A stretch of DNA of 5,531 nucleotides from Mariprofundaceae bacterium (GCA_027018975.1 JALUXN010000308.1:1-5531); one strand, 5' to 3'; numbered from the stretch's first letter, positions 1 to 5,434 are shown. Notes: generated by a model not told the origin, from the letters alone. Numbers and translations: made by a program.

Positions 1-1083
1 CATATCCTGCCGCAGGCGAAGAAAATCACGCTGGCGTATCGTCTGAACGGCCAGCTGATTGAAGAGAACTCGTTGGAGTTTGGTATCCGCAAACAGATCG
101 CTGCGCGCATCAAGATCCTCTGTGGCATGGATATCGCCGAGCAGCGCCTGCCGCAGGATGGGCGCCTGTTGCTGCGTGAGGGTAAGAAAAAGTACGAGTT
201 CCGTGTCTCCTGTATTCCTAACGCCTTTGGCGAATCGTTTGTGTTGCGTGTGTTGAACAAGGATGCGGCCGTTGATCTCGATAAGATCGGTCTGCGGCCG
301 GATGATATGCAGACGCTTTCGGTGATGGCGCGCAAGCCCTACGGACTGATTTTGGTCACCGGTCCGACCGGTTCGGGTAAATCGACCACCCTGTTTGCCG
401 TGCTGCAGTCGATTTCGCATCTGCCGGCGCATATTCTCACCATTGAAGATCCGGTGGAGTCGGAGATCCCCGGCGCCAACCAGATCCAGGTCAACCAGAA
501 GATCGGCATGACCTTCGCGCGGGTGCTACGCAACGTGCTGCGTCACGACCCTGATGTGATCATGATCGGTGAGATGCGCGATCCGGAGACGGCGGAGATC
601 GGTGTCGAGGCGGCGCTGACCGGCCATTTGATGTTCTCCACCCTGCATACCAACTCGGCGGTAGATACGATCATCCGTCTGAATGATCTTGGTATCCCCA
701 ATTATCTGCTTGCACCCTCGCTACTCGGGGTGATCAGCCAGAATTTGCTCAAGACCCTCTGCAAGGAGTGTCGCGCCGAATTGGATGCTGGTGATACAGC
801 ATTTCAGGTGGTCGAGGATCTCGGTTTTGACCGGCCGGAGAAGCTCTATCGCGCCGTGGGTTGTGATCAATGCAATCAGACTGGTTACGCCGGGCGGGTG
901 ATGAGTTACGAGTTCTTGGTGGTCGATGAGAAGGTGCGCCAGGCGATTCATGACGGCAAAACAGGGCAGGATCTGCAGCAGGTCGCCGTGGCCAGTGGCA
1001 TGCGGCCGAAGGCGGAGTCAGCGTTGCAGATGGCGGCCGATGGTGTGATCGACTACAACGATTTCATCTATTCGGTGATGTAA
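1..1083 (+). CDS. Type II secretion / type IV pilus assembly ATPase (GspE/PilB family), 5'-truncated by window edge
   Basis: Hexameric cytoplasmic ATPase of the GspE/PulE/PilB family, which powers pseudopilus or pilus assembly at the inner membrane. The frame is open from base 1, so the start lies upstream; 360 codons are visible, against about 560-580 in complete members. Seen in order (residues of the visible part): Walker A GPTGSGKST at 121-129 (bases 361-387), the Asp box TIEDPVE (439-459), Walker B DPDVIMIGEMRD (547-582), the His box GHLMFSTLHT (622-651), and two CxxC pairs (Cys codons at 760, 769, 862 and 871) forming the tetracysteine zinc site typical of GspE and many PilB proteins. 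All key elements are intact. The missing N-terminus would show whether it carries an MshEN c-di-GMP domain and which system it serves. GspE, PilB and MshE cannot be told apart from this part. It leads the plus-strand operon. Confidence 0.93.
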   Translation, partial: HILPQAKKITLAYRLNGQLIEENSLEFGIRKQIAARIKILCGMDIAEQRLPQDGRLLLREGKKKYEFRVSCIPNAFGESFVLRVLNKDAAVDLDKIGLRPDDMQTLSVMARKPYGLILVTGPTGSGKSTTLFAVLQSISHLPAHILTIEDPVESEIPGANQIQVNQKIGMTFARVLRNVLRHDPDVIMIGEMRDPETAEIGVEAALTGHLMFSTLHTNSAVDTIIRLNDLGIPNYLLAPSLLGVISQNLLKTLCKECRAELDAGDTAFQVVEDLGFDRPEKLYRAVGCDQCNQTGYAGRVMSYEFLVVDEKVRQAIHDGKTGQDLQQVAVASGMRPKAESALQMAADGVIDYNDFIYSVM

Positions 1084-1090
1084 CCGGCCG

Positions 1091-1792
1091 ATGCAGGGTG
1101 ACGCGGCATATCCGCTCTTTCGACTGATCAACGATGCCCACACGCCGCTCGGCGACCTGTTCTTCGGCGTGGTCAGTGGCTTGGGTGACGGGCTGGTGGT
1201 GGCGCTGCTCTGCGCGCTGCTGATGCTCTTCAAGCTGCGCGCCGGCATGGCGGCGATGGTCGCATTTATTCTCTCCGGCCTGCTGGCGCAGCTGCTCAAG
1301 CGGCTGTTTGATCTGCCGCGTCCGCCGGCGCTGCTCGATCATGTCCATCTGCTTGGCAAGGCGCTCCATTCGCACAGCTTCCCCTCCGGCCACGCCACCT
1401 CCGATGGGGTGATGGTGCTGCTCGCCTTTTTGGTTGGCTCCACACGCGACTGGCGCAGCTGGGCGGTGGCGCTGCTCTTTTTGATGGCGGCGATCGGTCG
1501 CATCTATGGCGGCGTTCACTTTCCGCGCGATGTGGCGGCCGGTCTGCTGATCGGTGTGGCGACGATGTGGGGCTGCTGGCGTTGGTCGGCGCGCTGGCCA
1601 GTGGATGGGTGGCTGGCAACGGCGTGGAGCTGGAAAATCCCCGGCCTGATTGTGGCGATCCTAGCGGCGGTGCTCGGTTTGGGCTATCACATGCAGCCGA
1701 CGACGGCGCAACCGTTGGCGCTATTTCTGCCGGTGGCGGCGTTGATTATCTTGCTGCAGGTCTGGAAGGCGAAGGTCGGGCAGAATGGGTGA
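1091..1792 (+). CDS. PAP2-family membrane phosphatase
   Basis: Integral membrane phosphatase of the PAP2 (type 2 phosphatidic acid phosphatase) superfamily, 233 aa. The full catalytic signature is visible: motif 1 Kx6RP (K70, R77, P78), motif 2 PSGH (98-101) and motif 3 RxxxxxHxxxD (R137, H143, D147), although the Ser usually preceding the motif 3 Arg is Gly136. Hydrophobic stretches near 34-47, 52-68, 106-118, 123-137, 147-163, 182-198 and 205-222 fit a multi-pass protein with the active site at a membrane face. Family substrates include undecaprenyl pyrophosphate, phosphatidylglycerol phosphate and lipid A phosphates; the sequence does not decide between them. ATG 1091 is the first usable start because an in-frame TGA lies at 1076-1078; GGTGA at 1074-1078 is a weak, distant ribosome binding site. 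The gap from the ATPase stop is 7 bases, and the 3' end overlaps holC. Confidence 0.9.
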   Translation: MQGDAAYPLFRLINDAHTPLGDLFFGVVSGLGDGLVVALLCALLMLFKLRAGMAAMVAFILSGLLAQLLKRLFDLPRPPALLDHVHLLGKALHSHSFPSGHATSDGVMVLLAFLVGSTRDWRSWAVALLFLMAAIGRIYGGVHFPRDVAAGLLIGVATMWGCWRWSARWPVDGWLATAWSWKIPGLIVAILAAVLGLGYHMQPTTAQPLALFLPVAALIILLQVWKAKVGQNG

Positions 1793-2222
1793 TACCGCGG
1801 TTCATTTCGAGTTGCTGGAGCAGCCGGATCGGGTCGAGGGAATTGCCCGCCTGCTGCTGCGCCGCGCACGGTTGACGCCGCCATTGCTGGTGCTCTGCCC
1901 GGATGATGGCTTTGCGGCGCAACTCGATGAGCGGTTGTGGACGATTCACCCCGAGTCATTCCTAGCGCATGCGGTGGCAGGGGCGGATCGCGCGGCCAAC
2001 AGCCGGCAGCCGATTCTGTTGGCGACATCGATTGTGCGCGACAACAACGCGACGGTGTTGATGAATGGCGGGCTGGAGGTGCCGCCGGATATCTCCGGCT
2101 TCGATCATATCGTCGATTTTGTTGATGACTGGGATGCGCGGCTGAAGCAGGCGGCGCGCGAGCGTTTTCGCACCTATCGGCAGATGGGTATCGAGCCGAC
2201 CTATCTGGGGCGCAAGGCGTGA
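1785..2222 (+). CDS. holC: DNA polymerase III subunit chi
   Basis: Chi subunit of the DNA polymerase III clamp-loader assembly. In studied bacteria it pairs with psi (HolD) and tethers the holoenzyme to the C-terminal tail of SSB. The 145 aa length matches the family (about 140-150). Recognisable features are the N-terminal strand VHFELLE (6-12), the block LDERLW...HPESFLAH (47-62), and the C-terminal block HIVDFVDDW...LKQAARERFRTYRQMG (108-135), which matches the VDFV / LKQLARERYKAYR region of E. coli HolC. The ATG lies inside the end of the phosphatase gene: the 8-base overlap ATGGGTGA contains both start and stop. GAAGG at 1771-1775 with a 9-base spacer is a good ribosome binding site. HolC is commonly encoded between pepA and valS in gammaproteobacteria; neither is here, so its setting is unusual. 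Confidence 0.88.
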   Translation: MGDTAVHFELLEQPDRVEGIARLLLRRARLTPPLLVLCPDDGFAAQLDERLWTIHPESFLAHAVAGADRAANSRQPILLATSIVRDNNATVLMNGGLEVPPDISGFDHIVDFVDDWDARLKQAARERFRTYRQMGIEPTYLGRKA

Positions 2223-2662
2223 GCGTCGAGAGCAGCGACGAACGGCGCAATTTCTACCGCCATCCGAGCAGCGCGCCGATTCAGATCTTCCCGCAGCAGG
2301 CGCAGCTGGAGGCGCCGATGAGTGACATTAGCGAGGGTGGGTTGTCATTTCAGAGCAATGTCTGTCTGCCGGAGGGGAATGTGTTGAAGGTGCGTATTCC
2401 GCATGTGCAGCCGCCATTTGAAGCGCCCTGCGTGGTGCGTTGGCAGCGCATGCTCGATGATGACAACCATTTTGAGATCGGCGTGATGTTTCTCGACGAG
2501 CAGGCGGCGTTCCGGGTGAAGATGGTCGAGCAGGTTTGCCATATCCTTCAATATCAGCAGCAACAGCGTGAAACCGGCCGCGAGCTGGATTTTGAGGCGG
2601 CGGCTGCGGAGTGGATCAGCCGCTACGCTGCCGAGTTTGCAGCGCAGGGTGATCTGCATTGA
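2219..2662 (+). CDS. PilZ-domain protein, likely c-di-GMP receptor
   Basis: Small cytoplasmic PilZ-domain protein, 147 aa. The two-part c-di-GMP signature is intact: RxxxR as R10-N-F-Y-R14, followed by DxSxxG as D36-I-S-E-G-G41, with beta-strand-like sequence to about residue 95 (including the APCVVRW and HFEIGVMF strands). The C-terminal 50 residues are Gln/Glu/Ala-rich and probably helical, and could be an interaction tail. The intact signature differs from the founding P. aeruginosa PilZ, which lacks canonical nucleotide-binding residues. The start is GTG 2219, overlapping the holC stop as GTGA; GGGG at 2207-2210 is a weak ribosome binding site, so translational coupling is likely. Its operon partner is a GspE/PilB-type ATPase, a plausible target given the known PilZ-PilB connection in type IV pili. 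That partnership is inference. Confidence 0.88.
   Translation: MSVESSDERRNFYRHPSSAPIQIFPQQAQLEAPMSDISEGGLSFQSNVCLPEGNVLKVRIPHVQPPFEAPCVVRWQRMLDDDNHFEIGVMFLDEQAAFRVKMVEQVCHILQYQQQQRETGRELDFEAAAAEWISRYAAEFAAQGDLH
2646..2652 (+). promoter_or_regulatory. Ribosome binding site deciding the TTG start of the DUF2461 gene
   Basis: AGGGTGA lies 6 bases before TTG 2659, inside the last codons of the PilZ gene. It matches most of the consensus AGGAGGTGA and is the best support for a TTG start that merges with the upstream stop. Confidence 0.6.
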
Positions 2663-3342
2663 GTGACCATTTTACGTATGAAACCTTCGCCTTCCTCTCC
2701 GAGCTGGCGGAGCACAACAACCGCGACTGGTTCAATCAACATAAAGATCGCTATGAGGCGGTGGTGCGCGAACCGGCGCTGGCGTTGATCCGTGCGGTTG
2801 GCGAACAGCTTCCCGACTTCGCCCCCGCGTTTCGTGCCGATGCGCGCAAGCTGGGTGGCTCGTTGATGCGCATCTATCGCGACACCCGTTTCGGCAAGGA
2901 TAAATCGCCCTATAAAACCAATATCGGCATCCAGTTTCGCCATGAGGCGGGCAAGGATGTGCATGCGCCCGGCTTCTACATCCATATCAGCGGCGGGGAG
3001 TGTTTTGTCGGCGTGGGGATCTGGCATCCGCCATCGGATGCGCTGTTGAAGGTCCGCACCGCCATCGTCGAGCGGCCGGCGCAGTGGTTGGCGGCGCGTG
3101 ACGATGCCGAGTTTTCGCGCTGGTACCGGTTGAGCGGCGAGTCACTGAAAACCGCGCCGCGCGGCTTTGATCGCAATCATGCGCTGATCGACGACCTCAA
3201 ACGCAAAGATTTCATCGCCGTGAGTGATCTCGCACCCGAGCTGATCGAGCAGCCCGATTTCGCCGACATCGCCTGCGACTATTTCCGCGCCGGCGTGCCG
3301 ATGATGCGTTTCCTCTGCGCCGCCCTGCGGCTGAGGTTCTGA
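2659..3342 (+). CDS. DUF2461 (TIGR02453) family protein of unknown function
   Basis: Conserved protein of the DUF2461/TIGR02453 family, 227 aa, whose biochemical role is not known to me. Family hallmarks: the N-terminal HNNRDWFNQHKDRYE (19-33), the central LMRIYRDTRFGKDKSPYKTN (68-87), a sheet-like YIHISGGECFVGVGIWHP (106-123), and the C-terminal DYFRAGVPMMRFL region. Many conserved Arg/Lys/Trp residues hint at binding an anionic ligand, but no catalytic motif is recognised. There is no signal peptide or membrane segment. The start is TTG 2659, overlapping the pilZ stop as TTGA. An in-frame TGA at 2650-2652 rules out any upstream start, and no ATG lies close downstream. AGGGTGA at 2646-2652 with a 6-base spacer supports the TTG. 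It is the last gene of the plus-strand operon and converges on purN. Confidence 0.87.
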   Translation: MSDHFTYETFAFLSELAEHNNRDWFNQHKDRYEAVVREPALALIRAVGEQLPDFAPAFRADARKLGGSLMRIYRDTRFGKDKSPYKTNIGIQFRHEAGKDVHAPGFYIHISGGECFVGVGIWHPPSDALLKVRTAIVERPAQWLAARDDAEFSRWYRLSGESLKTAPRGFDRNHALIDDLKRKDFIAVSDLAPELIEQPDFADIACDYFRAGVPMMRFLCAALRLRF

Positions 3343-3375
3343 TGTTGAACAGGCAGGCTCGCCCAAGAAAAAACG

Positions 3376-3403
3376 GTCAATCCCGAGGTTTTTATCAGTA
3401 CTG
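3376..3403 (-). repeat. Degenerate, opposed copy of the REP-like repeat
   Basis: Read on the minus strand this stretch begins CAGTACTGATA and continues to CTCGGG then TTGAC, matching in order the CAGTA, GATA, CTCGGG and TGAC blocks of the copy at 4175-4210. The left arm of the hairpin is missing or decayed. It shares the palindrome CAGTACTG (3396-3403) with the forward copy, so the two form a head-to-head pair. The match is partial and could be overread. Confidence 0.35.
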
Positions 3404-3431
3404 GCTTCCCGGTAGAGGTGCTCGGGGATGA
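3396..3431 (+). repeat. REP-like hairpin repeat, copy downstream of purN
   Basis: A 36-base element identical at 30 positions to 4175-4210, in the same orientation. The hairpin arms CTTCCCGG (3405-3412) and TCGGGGAT (3422-3429) enclose the 9-base loop TAGAGGTGC. In RNA one end pair is a mismatch and two positions are G-U pairs. It lies in the 125-base convergent gap between the DUF2461 gene and purN, where such elements commonly sit and can protect or end transcripts. Confidence 0.6.
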
Positions 3432-3467
3432 ACTCATGAACCAACTGGAACTAATCAGATCGCGTTG

Positions 3468-4097
3468 CTACGCCGTTTGCGATGGCTGTTGCCAGATGAC
3501 TCTGCGGCCATCGATCTGAAAGCGTGCTTCCACCAGTCGTTTGAGGGTGGCCGGATAGATGCGGTGTTCCTCTTGCTGGATGCGTGCGTGCAGGCTCTCC
3601 ACGCTGTCATCGTCGTGCACCGGCACCACCGCCTGCGCCAGAATCGGTCCGCCATCGAGCACTTCATCGACTAAGTGAACTGTGCAGCCGGAGACTTTGA
3701 CTCCGTAACGGAGTGCATCTTCGATGGCGTGCGCGCCGGTGAAGGCGGGTAGGATGGAGGGGTGGATGTTAATGATGCGGCCGGGGAAGCGGCGCACGAA
3801 GGGTGCGGACAAGATGCGCATGTAGCCGGCCAGTACAATCCACTGGATGGCGTGTTGGTCGATCAGTTCAGCGCAGTGGGCATCGTACTGCTCGCGGCTC
3901 GGGAAGGCTTTGGGATCGACGTGGATAACATGGGCGACGCCACACTGCCGAGCGATGGTCAATGCCGCTGCATCGGCTCTGTCGGAGATGACCAGTCGCA
4001 CATCCACCGGGCAGTCGCCGGCCTGCACGGCATCGAGGATGACCTGCAGATTACTGCCGCGGCCGGATGCGAAGATGGCGATGGATGAACGGTTCAT
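3468..4097 (-). CDS. purN: Phosphoribosylglycinamide formyltransferase (GAR transformylase)
   Basis: Cytoplasmic enzyme of de novo purine synthesis that transfers the formyl group of 10-formyl-THF to glycinamide ribonucleotide. At 209 aa it matches E. coli PurN (212 aa). Visible motifs: the phosphate-binding loop ASGRGSNLQ (10-18), GYMRIL (91-96), the catalytic NIHPSILPAF (110-119), and DEVLDGGP (144-151). The catalytic triad equivalent to E. coli N106/H108/D144 is N110, H112 and D148, so the enzyme should be active. The frame is open 13 codons further upstream, but ATG 4097 is preferred: AGGGAGG at 4107-4113 sits 9 bases before it and the protein then begins as the family does (MNRSSIAIFASG). 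It stands alone, without purM next to it, converges on the DUF2461 gene, and is bracketed by two same-orientation repeat hairpins. Confidence 0.96.
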   Translation of the reverse strand: MNRSSIAIFASGRGSNLQVILDAVQAGDCPVDVRLVISDRADAAALTIARQCGVAHVIHVDPKAFPSREQYDAHCAELIDQHAIQWIVLAGYMRILSAPFVRRFPGRIINIHPSILPAFTGAHAIEDALRYGVKVSGCTVHLVDEVLDGGPILAQAVVPVHDDDSVESLHARIQQEEHRIYPATLKRLVEARFQIDGRRVIWQQPSQTA

Positions 4098-4106
4098 GAT
4101 GGCGCG

Positions 4107-4113
4107 CCTCCCT
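4107..4113 (-). promoter_or_regulatory. Ribosome binding site of purN
   Basis: On the minus strand this reads AGGGAGG, 9 bases before the ATG at 4097-4095. It fixes the purN start over the longer open frame that reaches 4136. Confidence 0.75.
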
Positions 4114-4174
4114 GAGCGGCCGCAACGATACGTCAAACGCGTCGCGGTTGCATCTGTCGACGGGGTAATCTACG

Positions 4175-4210
4175 CAGTAATGGATCCCCGATAGAGGCAC
4201 TCGGGGATGA
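4175..4210 (+). repeat. REP-like hairpin repeat, copy upstream of purN
   Basis: The best-preserved copy. Perfect 8-bp arms ATCCCCGA (4184-4191) and TCGGGGAT (4201-4208) enclose the 9-base loop TAGAGGCAC; flanks are CAGTAATGG and GAC. The GGATCCCCG ... CGGGGATGAC layout resembles small dispersed palindromes common in intergenic DNA of many proteobacteria. It lies about 80 bases before the purN start, so it would be in the purN 5' leader if the candidate promoter at 4212-4240 is used. Confidence 0.7.
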
Positions 4211-4211
4211 C

Positions 4212-4240
4212 GTTATATGTATTTCTAAAGGAATGCGTAA
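4212..4240 (-). promoter_or_regulatory. Weak candidate sigma-70 promoter for purN
   Basis: On the minus strand, TATAAC (4217-4212) differs from the -10 consensus at one position and is preceded by a 17-base AT-rich spacer and TTACGC (4240-4235), a poor -35. It is the only AT-rich, promoter-like stretch in the 261-base gap upstream of purN. A transcript from here would start near 4205 and begin inside the repeat hairpin, giving a leader of roughly 110 bases. No PurR-type operator was recognised. Confidence 0.3.
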
Positions 4241-4247
4241 CTCTTGA

Positions 4248-4279
4248 GTAACAAAATGGTGAGGCTACCATTTTGTTAC
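4248..4279. repeat. Perfect 13-bp inverted repeat (hairpin) between def and purN
   Basis: GTAACAAAATGGT (4248-4260) and its exact reverse complement (4267-4279) are separated by the 6-base loop GAGGCT. It is AT-rich, unlike its surroundings, and has no T-run after it on either strand, so it is not a standard intrinsic terminator. It overlaps a second imperfect palindrome (4237-4252, GTAACTC / GAGTAAC around TT, one mismatch). It lies 79 bases past the def stop and upstream of the candidate purN promoter, so it could be an operator, a cruciform, an RNA processing stem or part of a small mobile element. Confidence 0.85.
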
Positions 4280-4358
4280 AGGCAAACCGTGGGATGAGCT
4301 GAACAGTTGCAGGAATGCGAACAATTTCTCTGCGATTGCCTAGGTTTTTATGGTGCGA

Positions 4359-4859
4359 TTATGCGCTGCGCTGTACGCGGCGAATCAGGGCCTGTCGGGA
4401 GAGGATGCGGTCGATAAAGAGGATGCCGTTGAGGTGGTCGATCTCGTGCTGGATCACGCGCGCCTCGAAGTGGCGGCTGTGGATTTCATGCGCTTCACCG
4501 TGCTGATCCTGAAAGTGGACACAGATGCGCTTGGCGCGCGGCACGGTGGCGACCCAGTCCGGCACCGACAGACACCCTTCGCGACCGAGCCCTTCGCCCT
4601 GTGCGTCGCGGATTTCGGGATTGATCATGACCAGTAGACCGTGATTGTGGCAGGGGCGCTGGCTGCGCCGGCAGTCGATGACGACGATGCGCCTGCTGAT
4701 GCCCAGTTGCGGCGCGGCAATGCCGACTCCGCCGGGGCCGGCGAGCATGGCGCGTTGCAGCTGCGCGATCTGTGTTGTCAACGCGTCATCAAAGCGGGTG
4801 ACGGCGGCAGCCTGCTGGCGCAGCAGCGGGTGCGGATGGGTTAAGATGGTGGGTTGCAA
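4359..4859 (-). CDS. def: Peptide deformylase
   Basis: Metalloenzyme that removes the N-formyl group from nascent proteins at the ribosome, 166 aa, normal for the family. All three signature motifs are intact: motif 1 GVGIAAPQ (44-51), motif 2 EGCLS (94-98) with metal ligand C96, and motif 3 QHEIDH (137-142) with ligands H138 and H142 and catalytic E139. The start is taken as TTG 4859: the frame has a stop at 4871-4869 (the gcvR TAA itself), no ATG occurs until residue 38, and the family's usual N-terminal ILTxPxPxLR pattern begins at residue 5. No good ribosome binding site precedes the TTG; the gcvR stop is 9 bases upstream, so coupled translation is likely. The usual partner fmt (Met-tRNA formyltransferase) does not follow. 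Confidence 0.95.
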   Translation of the reverse strand: MQPTILTHPHPLLRQQAAAVTRFDDALTTQIAQLQRAMLAGPGGVGIAAPQLGISRRIVVIDCRRSQRPCHNHGLLVMINPEIRDAQGEGLGREGCLSVPDWVATVPRAKRICVHFQDQHGEAHEIHSRHFEARVIQHEIDHLNGILFIDRILSRQALIRRVQRSA

Positions 4860-4868
4860 GCGATGGGC

Positions 4869-5402
4869 TTAGATGATTGCATCATCCAGTTGGTGGAGTT
4901 CGATATCGACATCGATGCGTTGTGCGGTCTCCTGTAGTTGCGTGCGCATCGCCTCCGCTTGATCGCCGGCGACAACCTCCAGCACCATCATATAGATGTC
5001 GCCATGATCGCTGTGGCGCGCTTGTGTGGAGAGATCGACAATGGAGACATTCAGCTGTGTCAGTGTGGCACTGACGGCGTGGACAATGCCGATCTGATCG
5101 GCACCGTGGACGGTGATGATGTGGTCGGGATCGGGGGCGCAGCGTGTGGCGTCCTGTTCGTCGATGATTTGCGATTGCACATGCAGGCCGGTGCGTCGCT
5201 CCAGTTCGGCCATGGCAGCCTTCAGGTCGCTGAGGTGTTGATCGGCTGCCAGTGAGATGATCATCATCATGGTGAAGCGACCGCGCAGCGCAGTCATGGA
5301 GGAGTCTGCGATATTGGCTTTGAGGTCGAGCAGTGCCTCGGCGACATCGCAGACAATGCCGGCACGATCGTGGCCGGAGATGGTGAGTAGAATGTGGGTC
5401 AT
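4869..5402 (-). CDS. gcvR: GcvR-like double ACT-domain protein
   Basis: A 177 aa protein made of two ACT domains, at about 3-76 and 93-166. Both open alike (HILLTISGHDRAGIV and HIITVHGADQIGIV), followed by a helix and an aligned second strand (NIADSSM and SIVDLST). E. coli GcvR (190 aa) has this layout and represses the glycine cleavage operon by binding GcvA, relieved by glycine. There is no DNA-binding domain, so it would act through a partner; no gcvA is seen. The start is ATG 5402, with AGGAGG at 5407-5412; the longer open frame to 5465 runs into the upstream gene and is rejected. It sits between an Fe-S carrier gene and def rather than beside gcv genes, so amino-acid sensing is likely but the exact target is not shown. 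Confidence 0.82.
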   Translation of the reverse strand: MTHILLTISGHDRAGIVCDVAEALLDLKANIADSSMTALRGRFTMMMIISLAADQHLSDLKAAMAELERRTGLHVQSQIIDEQDATRCAPDPDHIITVHGADQIGIVHAVSATLTQLNVSIVDLSTQARHSDHGDIYMMVLEVVAGDQAEAMRTQLQETAQRIDVDIELHQLDDAII

Positions 5403-5406
5403 ATGG

Positions 5407-5412
5407 CCTCCT
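5407..5412 (-). promoter_or_regulatory. Ribosome binding site of gcvR
   Basis: On the minus strand this is a perfect AGGAGG, 4 bases before ATG 5402. It decides the start against the open frame that extends 21 codons further into the upstream Fe-S carrier gene. Confidence 0.8.
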
Positions 5413-5434
5413 GTGGCGGCTGTAGGATGGGGTG

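Noticed and set aside
1064..1619. Antisense open frames of 107 and 151 codons opposite the PAP2 gene.
   Set aside because: They are low-complexity Arg/Gln/His-rich or Ser/Pro-rich translations, typical shadows of a GC-rich gene whose sense strand has clear catalytic motifs.
1687..2250. A 187-codon antisense open frame across holC.
   Set aside because: Its composition is Arg/Pro/Ser-rich with no family motif, and it covers three junctions of the supported operon.
3368..3393. Possible bidirectional terminator: an A-run, then CGG-TCAATC-CCG, then a T-run between convergent genes.
   Set aside because: The GC stem is only 3 bp with an AGG bulge before the T-run. It is too weak to call, and the stretch is better explained in part as a degenerate repeat copy.
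4098..4136. Longer purN with 13 extra N-terminal residues.
   Set aside because: The strong AGGGAGG site is placed for ATG 4097, and the family N-terminus starts there; the extension is Arg-rich and unlike PurN.
4101..4187. Cluster of restriction-site palindromes: GGCGCGCC, GCGGCCGC, ACGCGT, GTCGAC and GGATCC within 87 bases, resembling a polylinker.
   Set aside because: The first overlaps the purN ribosome binding site region and the last is part of the natural repeat hairpin. GC-rich DNA yields such palindromes often, and no vector sequence surrounds them. Treated as coincidence.
4248..4279. The 13-bp hairpin as an intrinsic terminator of def.
   Set aside because: The stem is AT-rich and no T-run follows on either strand, so the hairpin is listed as an inverted repeat of unknown role instead.
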